Part shown: one piece after another, positions 25,470-33,276 of the stretch
Numbering within the stretch: position 1 is the stretch's first letter
Layout of the letters: every line of letters begins with the position of its first letter
Source: Chloroflexota bacterium
GTDB lineage: Bacteria; Chloroflexota; Anaerolineae; 4572-78; J111
Direction: 5' to 3'
Assembly: GCA_016860845.1 (NCBI GenBank)
Contig: BOKF01000056.1
Span: 1 to 54,343, forward strand
Length of the DNA: 54,343 nucleotides
Made by a program: the position numbers and the translations under genes
Notes under the pieces: model-generated
Databases searched by the model: none
The model's input: only the letters and a program-made list of their open reading frames with translations
Told to the model about the DNA's origin: nothing

Positions 25470-28400
25470 TCACCTCTTCTCCTTTGCGTCTTCCGACAGG
25501 TAATCACCGAAAGACTCCAACAGAAACTCTTCCACATCGGCCAGGTTTTCAGGCTTAATTTTGGTTACTTGATAACTCCGCCGAACTTTGTGTTGATGCC
25601 GGTAGAAAAGTTTCATTTCATCAGGGTTAAACTTTTTCAAATACTCGTATAAGTGATCAAAAGCAAATCCAATATTAGGGGAACGAGGTGAAAACAGTAG
25701 CCCATAACCCAATGACAGGACAAACGCTTCTGCCGCAGCTTGGAGATACTGGTTAGATTGACGATCTCTTCCAGAAACTTGATGGGCCTCAGTTTTACTC
25801 TGCTTGATCTTTTGAATATCCCGCCCGCAATCTAAAAAGTGATCCAGGGCAATTCGCCCTTTAACCGTCCACAATTTACCCAGTTGGAAAAGAGCATAGG
25901 TCTCATCAATGGCTTGCGGTGAAGGTGGTAGATTATTTTTTTTGAGCACAAATGGCTTACCCGACAAACTTGAGATGATGTCGTCGGAGAATGCTTCGGC
26001 CTGGTCGAGATCGTCTGCATAGTAGTGAGTCCAGGCCAGGTCAACCTGGGCGTCCAGGTGATGGAAAGGAAAACGATTTTCGGCCAGTTTGACAGCTTCT
26101 TCCAGGTGTTGGAGAGCTTTATCCTTGAGCAGACGCCAGCGGGTTTCCTGTTCTGGATGGACATCCAGGAAATTTTTTACATAATATAAATAATCTCGAT
26201 ACAAACAGCCCAACTCTATTTCGGCTTCGACGCGCCGGATAATCTGAAGGTTTACCTCAGGTGCATTGGTAAAAATGTCAAGCGCTTCCAACGTGGCGCT
26301 TTCAGCCACGTTCAGCAATTCCTCAGGGGAGCCGACCAGGGGCGACCGGGCCAGAGCCAGGCGGCGCAGGGCTTCGCCTAACTGTAGCAGTGATAACCCC
26401 AGGCCGCGTAGATCGGCCAGGCGGCGGAAGTAAACCACGGCTTTGGTTGCTTCAGGCCAGGCATCGTTTGGCTGTAGATTGTCATTATATATAAGAGCCA
26501 GGGTGTTATAAGAGTAAGCAATGAACGCTTCATGCCCCAATTCCCGGCGCAGGTCCAGCCCATCCCGACAGATGCGAATAGCCCGGGTTCGGCGTCCGGC
26601 TTCTGACAAAGCGCGGGACAAATTGTTTAAGGTGACGGTTCTTTGGCCAACGAGTCCGGGTTCGCGGAAATAACGCAAAGCCTCGGCATAGGCTTTGATA
26701 GCCTGGCGAAATTGGCCCTGATACGTATAACCCAGGCCAATACCGTTATAAACCGCGCCAATGACTCGCCTCAGACGAATTTTGGCCGGGTGCTTCAGAA
26801 AACTTCGCTCTTCTCGTTCGGGGATACCTTTGGGGGTTAGCAGGCGCTCCAATTCCGAGGCCGCCTCTTCCAACCGCCGGATAGCGTCGGGTAAATCCTG
26901 CCCCAGGCCAATGCGGGCAAACTCCCGCCAACACGTCCTTTCCCCTCTGGAAAAGGTATGGTTCAACGTCCAGCCTAAGGTTCCACGGCCATCCCTGGGC
27001 AGCAGCTTAACATAGGCTTCAATCTGGTCGGCAAATTCAACCACGCGCTGATTTTGGTTAGTGAAGGCAAAGCGCTTGATCCAGTGGGCTATTTCTTCCT
27101 GGTGGGCGGCCCTTTCCAAATTGGTCCATAACTCTGCTTGCTCTGTCGTCTCCTCCAGGGGTGATAATTGGATGAAGTAGCGAGCGAATTCGTCGGTTAA
27201 AACTCGCCACAGCTCATTGAACAGTTGAGCATCCCCTTCTATATTAGTAAGTCTTCGTTCTTCGGCCAAATCATAAAAAGTATCGTTGAGAGCATGATAA
27301 GGTTCAATTCTGAGTTCATAATATAAATTTTCTATCTGAGCCTGCAAAAGCCGCTCACTCAAATCAATTCGCGCATTAACCTCCACCTCACTGACAAAAG
27401 CAAAGCTCATCACTAAAGCTCGGCTCGGCGGCTCCCAGCGCAGCTTGCGCTCGTCTTCTTTGAGGTAGCCGGCCTTTTGTTTTTTTAAATTTTCAATTTC
27501 ATGATTAACCAGTATTAGCAGCCGGCGATAGAGAAACCGGCGCGAGGCAGCTTCGGCTTGCCGGGTAGTTTCGTCGGCTATGGCATGGCGATCATAGATA
27601 TGATACAGCTCGTCCTGGAGCGTGTAACCTTCCGGAGTCTTCTTGACAAAGGAAAGATAATACATACTATCCAGTTCGGTTTTAATCTCTTCAAGACGGC
27701 CAGGGTCTTCTTTCCAGGCGGTTATGTTTGTGCCCGGCAAAGCATCCAGAATAAAGTGTAAATGGCGCTCGTCTAAACCGCGCCGGACTTGGGCCAGGAT
27801 TTTGAGAATCTGGGCGCGCAGTTCTCCTCCTCTGGCGAAGATTAAATCTATAAACTCTCCTTCAATCTCGAATTGAGCAGCCTCTAGTTTAGAAGCAATT
27901 TTCTGATACGCTTCATTTTTCTTGGACTGATCTTTGTTCAATAACTCAGCCAGGGTGGTTTTATCTAATGGGCCGTATTTTTCAACCTGCCAGCCGAGGT
28001 GGCGTTGAGCGTTAGCAAAGGTTTCCTGCAAGGGGGTCGGCTCTTTTTTTCCTTCAGCCAGAATATCAGCAAAGAGGGCCAGGCGAACCGGCTGCCCGCC
28101 GGTGTAGAGCCACAGAACATCGGGCCAATCAGCCACCTTAGCCAATCTATCCTGCAAATAGGCCGCAATTGGGCTGTCAGGCTGCTGTTGCTGCCAATGG
28201 CGAGCTAATTCAACCAGGTAAGTCCGGGTGTCTTCCTGGCTAAAATTGCCCAGCGTGATATCTATATAGTCGTATCGGCTGCCTGCGCCATTTTTTTCGT
28301 CCTGCAACGTATCAAAGGTGATTTTAGCCTCCTGATATCGTCCGGCCAGCAAGATAGTAGTGTTGGGCAATTTACCCTCTGCTAAAAGCTCCAGCAAGCG

Positions 28401-28994
28401 TTGTAAAGTGCTGAAACCCACATCCTGAGGGGTCAGCAAGTCTTGTTCCAGCAGCCAACCGGCGCCCATAAAATTGAGCCGTTCGGCTGTATCCAAAACC
28501 CAGACCAGGCGACCTTCTTTGGCAATAGCGTTACAGTCATCAAAAAAGGCTTGTTCTGCCTCCTGACGCGCTTGTTCTATGACTCGGTATTCAGCACTTT
28601 CGTAGATTTTTCGGCGGATGTGAGCTTCGGCTCGATCAAAGCGGGAAAAGTTGGCGCTTCGGTGCCAGACAAACGCATTCCGCAAAGCCAGAATGAATTG
28701 ATCGAAGGTGTGCAGGTTGAGATCGGCCAGATCAAGCAAATCGGAAACAAGTGTATGGTTTGTTGCAGCCCAGCTTTCGGTGGCGGTGCCGGCGGGATAG
28801 TGCGGTTCGGGACGGCCCATCCGGCGCAAAACCTCGCACAGCAAATGGGTTTTGCCGATGCCCCCCGTCCCTTTGATAGCCACCAGGCGGGTCTCAGAGC
28901 CGGGTAAGAAGATAGCCTTCTCGATAGTCTCCAACTCGGCGTGCCGGTTCACCATGGAAGGTCTCTGGGCGGCAGCAAAAATGAGATCGCTCAT
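25470..28994 (-). CDS. STAND-type ATPase with TPR repeats (1174 residues)
   Basis: A large cytoplasmic STAND NTPase. Walker A GTGGIGKT is at residues 41-48, Walker B 'RLVWVLDTAERL' near 170-180, followed by the usual helical and winged-helix parts to about 500. From about 735 to 1130 there are TPR-like helical repeats ('GLGYTYQGQFRQAIKAYAEA', 'NNLSRALSEAGRRTRAIRI', 'NTLALIYNDNLQPNDAWPEA'). Such proteins oligomerise on sensing a trigger. No effector domain is evident at either end; the directly following radical SAM gene may be its output. AGAGGAG lies before the ATG. FxsT of the FxSxx-COOH systems has the same STAND-TPR plan. Confidence 0.88.
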   Translation of the reverse strand: MSDLIFAAAQRPSMVNRHAELETIEKAIFLPGSETRLVAIKGTGGIGKTHLLCEVLRRMGRPEPHYPAGTATESWAATNHTLVSDLLDLADLNLHTFDQFILALRNAFVWHRSANFSRFDRAEAHIRRKIYESAEYRVIEQARQEAEQAFFDDCNAIAKEGRLVWVLDTAERLNFMGAGWLLEQDLLTPQDVGFSTLQRLLELLAEGKLPNTTILLAGRYQEAKITFDTLQDEKNGAGSRYDYIDITLGNFSQEDTRTYLVELARHWQQQQPDSPIAAYLQDRLAKVADWPDVLWLYTGGQPVRLALFADILAEGKKEPTPLQETFANAQRHLGWQVEKYGPLDKTTLAELLNKDQSKKNEAYQKIASKLEAAQFEIEGEFIDLIFARGGELRAQILKILAQVRRGLDERHLHFILDALPGTNITAWKEDPGRLEEIKTELDSMYYLSFVKKTPEGYTLQDELYHIYDRHAIADETTRQAEAASRRFLYRRLLILVNHEIENLKKQKAGYLKEDERKLRWEPPSRALVMSFAFVSEVEVNARIDLSERLLQAQIENLYYELRIEPYHALNDTFYDLAEERRLTNIEGDAQLFNELWRVLTDEFARYFIQLSPLEETTEQAELWTNLERAAHQEEIAHWIKRFAFTNQNQRVVEFADQIEAYVKLLPRDGRGTLGWTLNHTFSRGERTCWREFARIGLGQDLPDAIRRLEEAASELERLLTPKGIPEREERSFLKHPAKIRLRRVIGAVYNGIGLGYTYQGQFRQAIKAYAEALRYFREPGLVGQRTVTLNNLSRALSEAGRRTRAIRICRDGLDLRRELGHEAFIAYSYNTLALIYNDNLQPNDAWPEATKAVVYFRRLADLRGLGLSLLQLGEALRRLALARSPLVGSPEELLNVAESATLEALDIFTNAPEVNLQIIRRVEAEIELGCLYRDYLYYVKNFLDVHPEQETRWRLLKDKALQHLEEAVKLAENRFPFHHLDAQVDLAWTHYYADDLDQAEAFSDDIISSLSGKPFVLKKNNLPPSPQAIDETYALFQLGKLWTVKGRIALDHFLDCGRDIQKIKQSKTEAHQVSGRDRQSNQYLQAAAEAFVLSLGYGLLFSPRSPNIGFAFDHLYEYLKKFNPDEMKLFYRHQHKVRRSYQVTKIKPENLADVEEFLLESFGDYLSEDAKEKR

Positions 28995-29107
28995 TGCTTC
29001 TTCTCCTCTAGTCGGGGAGGGCTATAAATTAAAACAAGCAACATCTTTAACAGCGCTGGCTTTACTTTGGCCGTCTCTTAAGATGCTGGCTTGAGTGCCT
29101 CTTGCTT

Positions 29108-30166
29108 TTATTTTGTTTGATTGCTCAGGGCAACTTCGGCCCGGATCAGTTCTCTTATCCCGTCAACGATTTTGTACTTCTGCTTCTCATTGGTTACAAG
29201 GCTAAGAGCTATCAATTCTTGGATATGTTTATGAGCCACAACCAGGCTATAGCCACATATCTGGGAGAATGTTTCTACGGTCCAGGTATCCTCTGCACTA
29301 ACTATCTTTAGATTGCTTTCCAGTTCGCTCAGAGTAACAGAAAGCTCCTTTGACTTCGCCTTAATCGGCCCCAGCCAACACTCATTTAGATCGGCAACAG
29401 TCAACAGCGGGGTTTGACCATTTACTCTGCGCTTTTTGGCCTTTGTGTACAGGCAGGTATTCAAGCCAGGATTTGTCCAGGTGTATTGTGGGATAAGCGC
29501 CACTAAATCCTTTAAATCTTTCTGAAAGAGAATAGAAGGGGCTTCTGAAGTGACCCGCTTACGTAATTGTTCTTTCCCGGTCGGGGGGGTAAAAGCGGTC
29601 AATGACATCCGCTCTTCACCCAGACGGAGGGTATGACTGGTGAGACTGAACTCATCACGAAAAGAGATAATCATCCTGAGTTGAGGCTTATCCCAGAAAC
29701 TCTCGAGAAAAACTTTTTGTAAAACCTCTGCCGTTTTGGGGGCTAGTTCATCCAAACCATCTACCATTAACACAGGACGCAAAGGAGGATTGGAATGTTC
29801 GCATAAATCTTCCAGCAAGTGGTGGATTATTGTAGCCAGGGAGTCCTCGGGATTGCTTTCGCGCACCGCTAATCCACCCTCTCGTGCTGCTTTAATGACT
29901 GATTGTATCCAGTTGGTCATCTTAGATATTGACGTTAAATCGGCAGCGGCAACGAACATAATAAATAAATCACGTCCGTGGCGCTCCAACAATCGCTTTT
30001 GCAATTTGCCCAACAACCAACTTTTGCCATAACCGGGCGGGGCGGCAATGGTTATTAAGCGCCGAGAAAGTATAGCATTGGTAGTGACCCATTGGATCAG
30101 TTGCGCTAATTCAGCCTCACGGCCAATAAACAAAGCGGGGGAAAATTCGTCGTGCCAGTCGTCCAT
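29108..30166 (-). CDS. Small STAND-like P-loop ATPase with C-terminal winged helix
   Basis: A 352-residue ATPase. The start 'FIGREAELAQLIQWV' (residue 13) is the typical STAND/AP-ATPase opening, Walker A APPGYGKS is at about 42-49, Walker B 'PVLMVDGLDEL' near 130, an arginine 'MIISFRDEF' near 166, and a winged-helix end ('TFSQICGYSLVVAHKHIQEL', near 312). It lacks repeats, so it is the smallest member of the ATPase set. GGAG lies 9 bases before the ATG. A gap of 113 bases to the 1174-residue gene contains a weak inverted repeat. Confidence 0.83.
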   Translation of the reverse strand: MDDWHDEFSPALFIGREAELAQLIQWVTTNAILSRRLITIAAPPGYGKSWLLGKLQKRLLERHGRDLFIMFVAAADLTSISKMTNWIQSVIKAAREGGLAVRESNPEDSLATIIHHLLEDLCEHSNPPLRPVLMVDGLDELAPKTAEVLQKVFLESFWDKPQLRMIISFRDEFSLTSHTLRLGEERMSLTAFTPPTGKEQLRKRVTSEAPSILFQKDLKDLVALIPQYTWTNPGLNTCLYTKAKKRRVNGQTPLLTVADLNECWLGPIKAKSKELSVTLSELESNLKIVSAEDTWTVETFSQICGYSLVVAHKHIQELIALSLVTNEKQKYKIVDGIRELIRAEVALSNQTK

Positions 30167-30331
30167 GCTTGGCTCCTAGCTACTCCTGCCGCGGATTATA
30201 TTGATTTTACTCAGATATTGAGTGCGAGTTTAAGCGGCCTTTCTCTATTATAACATAAAATAGGCTTTTATATTCAAGTTCATATCAATATTCTATTATC
30301 AATAATTCGGGGAGGCTAAAAAATTTTTCAA

Positions 30332-31585
30332 CTAGACCTGTTGTGAATGGTTGAAGCCAAAGTCAAGCGGTAAGGGAGAGCCATAGCTCCACTGTTGCTG
30401 CATACGACGCCAATCCTCAAGTGTAAAGAGGGGTTGATCAGCCTCAACCTGGGCATGGGCATCAATGAGTAGACTCATCACTTGAAGTAAGCGGCGCGGC
30501 GATTGATGGGCAGCCTGAATCAGGTAATCCTCCAGTTGATCTTCCCACGCTGAGGTAGCCAGGGCATTAAACCCTGGCACGCGGCTGCCGGCTGCCCAAA
30601 GCCTTTGATGAAGCAAGGCCGTGAGCCGGCCTTTGTCCCACATAATCGTGTGATAGAGGGGAGGTAAAGATAACTTATTCAAAGAATCCCCATATTGCTG
30701 GCGCACCGGCATTTCCATTTCGGCGGTCAGGAAGAAGTAGAAAAACAAGCCTTGTGCTTGCCAGTCGGCTAAATTCTCCAGGAGGGGGGCAATTAAGCTC
30801 AACATCCCGGATACTTCTCGTTCATAAGCGTCAACCCTATCTACCAGCACAAAAATTTGCTTGAACCCCCAGGCTTTAGCCGCCTCGATCCCGGCAGTCA
30901 ATAAATCTGTGCCTGATAAAGCTTCTGACTTTAGTTCGGGTACGGGTAAGCAAGCGTTGATTAAATTAATAATCTTGGGTGACGGAGCCACATACCGAGT
31001 TATGGGGCGGTTCAGGCGAGGCCACAGCGCCGCCAGGCCATTAGCTTCAGTTGAAAAATCATCCTCCACCATGCGTACTACTGTCCGGCGCAGGCGCGGC
31101 CAGATCAAAGCCAGTTGGGTTTGAAACTGTTGTTTTTGATATTCACTTGGGGTAGGCAGAGTCTCTAGCTGTTCAATGACTTGAATAAACAGGTCTACCG
31201 CCAATTCGCTGGCAAGGTTACGCCAATGCTCTGTGTCTGTCAGCGGTTGGTCAATTTTATGGCTGAGTTCGTAGGTGACAACCAGAGTCCGGTCGTGAAC
31301 CGCACGACATTCTGCCTCAAGAGTATATCTCAGTGTTGTTTTCCCGCTGCCGGGTTGACCAAAAATAAAACCATTGCGGGCTTCGCGCAGCAGTTGGGGT
31401 AAAGGTTTATTAAGATCGGGGCTGTGAGGGTCTACGTAATAGGAAAAAAATTTAGTCTCGTCTCCGCTGCCATGCAATTCCTGCTCGGCTACCGGGCCGG
31501 CGAAGGGATCGTGGCTCAAGCTGAGGGTCTCAAGGAGGTATAATTGGCGAGGGTTGTTTTTGAAAGAGGTCGTTACAGGTCCCAT
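30332..31585 (-). CDS. P-loop ATPase, third of the related set
   Basis: A 417-residue ATPase. Walker A GQPGSGKT is at 76-83, a Walker B-like 'IFVLVDRVDAYE' near 245, and a helical C-terminus with 'SPRRLLQVMSLLIDAH' near 375. The N-terminal lead 'FFSYYVDPHSPDL' before the P-loop resembles 'FWGDHPLYHQI' before the P-loop of the membrane-bound ATPase at 33277-35637, so the two are probably paralogues. This is the first gene behind promoter P1. The ATG has only a poor ribosome site. Function unknown; expected role is as a switch or sensor ATPase. Confidence 0.78.
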   Translation of the reverse strand: MGPVTTSFKNNPRQLYLLETLSLSHDPFAGPVAEQELHGSGDETKFFSYYVDPHSPDLNKPLPQLLREARNGFIFGQPGSGKTTLRYTLEAECRAVHDRTLVVTYELSHKIDQPLTDTEHWRNLASELAVDLFIQVIEQLETLPTPSEYQKQQFQTQLALIWPRLRRTVVRMVEDDFSTEANGLAALWPRLNRPITRYVAPSPKIINLINACLPVPELKSEALSGTDLLTAGIEAAKAWGFKQIFVLVDRVDAYEREVSGMLSLIAPLLENLADWQAQGLFFYFFLTAEMEMPVRQQYGDSLNKLSLPPLYHTIMWDKGRLTALLHQRLWAAGSRVPGFNALATSAWEDQLEDYLIQAAHQSPRRLLQVMSLLIDAHAQVEADQPLFTLEDWRRMQQQWSYGSPLPLDFGFNHSQQV

Positions 31586-31817
31586 TATTCTATTTAGTTA
31601 CACTCTGATTTAACCGATTTTGTTTGGCAGGTTTTGAAATCGGGATTGATCTAAACAAGATCAACTGGTGAAGGAAGTCCCCCCACCAGTTTCTATTTAC
31701 AACCATTGTTAATCCTATCCTTTCGACATAGGTCACCCCCAATGTTGACCTAACAAACCGTTTGAAGCCAAATTCTAATGCCCCCTACGCCTCTTCCACA
31801 AAAAAGACCCTTCATTC
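31586..31817 (-). other. Noncoding leader between P1 and the third ATPase gene
   Basis: About 230 bases without a credible gene. It contains an inverted repeat AACTGGTG (31663-31670) and CACCAGTT (31684-31691) around a run of six C, but no T tract on the minus strand, so I do not call it a terminator. Confidence 0.5.
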
Positions 31818-31834
31818 ATACTGTAACACAGTAT
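31818..31834. promoter_or_regulatory. Perfect palindrome over the P1 -10 box
   Basis: ATACTGT-AAC-ACAGTAT, two 7-bp arms and a 3-base centre. It covers the TACAGT box of P1 and abuts the last TGTCAG repeat. A repressor bound here would block P1; P2 has no such palindrome. Confidence 0.5.
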
Positions 31835-31907
31835 TCTGACATCGTCATTAGCTATATCTGACATTATCAAGGAACTTACCTGACGCCAATCTTACATCGG
31901 TCTGACA
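31820..31907 (-). promoter_or_regulatory. Promoter P1 with TGTCAG direct repeats every 22 bp
   Basis: On the minus strand TGTCAG (31907-31902), CGTCAG (31885-31880), TGTCAG (31863-31858) and TGTCAG (31841-31836) are exactly 22 bp apart, and a TGTAAG (31896-31891) fills one 11-bp half step. Ten bases after the last box comes TACAGT (31825-31820). The array lies 12 bp downstream of the stop of the ATPase that carries an OmpR/PhoB-type DNA-binding domain. Confidence 0.7.
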
Positions 31908-31918
31908 ACAAACTTGTA

Positions 31919-33238
31919 TTAACTTGAGGCTATTTCGATTACATTTTCCAACGTATATCCTTGACTGCGGGTATTTAACAGATAGATGGGGTGATCAGGC
32001 GTAGGCTCGATTTTTTTCCGCAGGCGATTAGCCAGAGTATTCAGATTGGCCTGACTGGAAGTGACTTTTCGTAACAAGGCTTCGTTGGCATATTGGCCGC
32101 CCTGGTACTGCCATAAGACTTCTAAAAAATTAAACGGCTGCTCCTCCAGCGAAATAAACTCTACACCCCGCCAAACGCCGCACCGTTCCCTATCAAACTT
32201 TAAGGGTACGTAATGGGCGAAATAGGTGCGGATTAAATCGTTTTGGTGAACCAACTCCAAGGGTTGTTCGTGTTGGAGGTAAGCTTCCAGTAAAGTAAGG
32301 GCTAATCTAAGCCAGGCTCGAGGTTGAGGTCCACCGTACAAGTCGGTGATTTTCTTTTCTAAAGTAGTTATCAGTTCAGGACAACCCAGGTCGGATAACC
32401 CTTTTACTTTTTTTTCGGTGGCGGCCTGGAGATGACGGTCACTTAATTGACGGCAGCTTTCGCCAGACCAGCTTAGCGCGGTAAAGGTAATCCGGCCCCG
32501 CGACCGTTCAACCAGCCTGGCTCTGGCTAAAAGACCTTCCGGGAGAGCGGCTTTGATAGCAAAACCTGGAAACTGGAGCGGGGTCAACCGGCCAAACAGG
32601 TTACTGAATTTTTCTGGCATTGCCTCATGGGTAACTTGGCTTTCATTAACATCCACGACCGCAATAACGCCGTCAAAGCCCAAACGCTGGCAAATCGTCA
32701 CCAACTCTTCAATTTGCCCCTGCATATCTGGCAGAGCGGTGTCGGTTGGGTACAAGTCATCAAAGGGTTGGGTTAGTAAATTCAACAGGGCCGGGCGCCC
32801 GATCCTATCAGCCCAGCGTCGAAAGGCCCGCTCACCGCTGTACTTTTCAATGAGCCAACGTAAATATTCAAAATTTATGGCTGAAAGCCGGTCAAGCTTA
32901 TGCGACTGGTTGGTCAACAGGTCCTTGAGGGTCAGCGAAGCGCAAGCCATCATCTGGCCCAGGTGTTGATACTTACCTGCCCAGGCCAGCGGCTCGCCCG
33001 GCCAGCGGTCAACGGGATAGCGAAAGGTCAACCAACGCCCGGCCTCTTGCTTTTCCAACGCCTGCAAGGCAATGGATTTACCGCTGCCGGGGCCGCCGGA
33101 GACGACGACCGAGTGAGGCAGGCCGCGCAGGGTAACATCAGCCGGTGATGGGATATAACACTCTTCCCACCAGCGCTCGTTTTGCTCTGGGGTGCGTTGT
33201 TCTTGCGGCAAGAATGGCCAGTAAGTAGTAAGGGACAC
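31919..33238 (-). CDS. P-loop ATPase fused to an OmpR/PhoB-type winged-helix domain
   Basis: A 439-residue protein that joins an ATP switch with DNA binding. Walker A GGPGSGKS is at 48-55 and a Walker B-like 'GVIAVVDVNES' near 200. The last 95 residues match the trans_reg_C fold: 'FISLEEQPFNFLEVLWQYQ', then 'YANEALLRKVTSS', the recognition helix 'NTLANRLRKKIEP', and the wing 'IYLLNTRSQGYTLE'. It has no receiver domain, so ATP state rather than phosphorylation should control it. The repeats of P1 begin 12 bp after its stop. Start is GTG 33238 with a weak GGGTGAG site. It is the obvious candidate regulator of P1 and P2. Confidence 0.85.
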   Translation of the reverse strand: MSLTTYWPFLPQEQRTPEQNERWWEECYIPSPADVTLRGLPHSVVVSGGPGSGKSIALQALEKQEAGRWLTFRYPVDRWPGEPLAWAGKYQHLGQMMACASLTLKDLLTNQSHKLDRLSAINFEYLRWLIEKYSGERAFRRWADRIGRPALLNLLTQPFDDLYPTDTALPDMQGQIEELVTICQRLGFDGVIAVVDVNESQVTHEAMPEKFSNLFGRLTPLQFPGFAIKAALPEGLLARARLVERSRGRITFTALSWSGESCRQLSDRHLQAATEKKVKGLSDLGCPELITTLEKKITDLYGGPQPRAWLRLALTLLEAYLQHEQPLELVHQNDLIRTYFAHYVPLKFDRERCGVWRGVEFISLEEQPFNFLEVLWQYQGGQYANEALLRKVTSSQANLNTLANRLRKKIEPTPDHPIYLLNTRSQGYTLENVIEIASS

Positions 33239-33276
33239 GATTGCTCACCCTTTATTCAGGAGTAAATACCGAAATG

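Noticed and set aside
31836..31907. Regularly spaced repeats as a CRISPR array
   Set aside because: Only the 6-base box repeats, not a 25-35-base unit, and the 22-bp period fits two DNA turns. A protein-binding array is the better reading.
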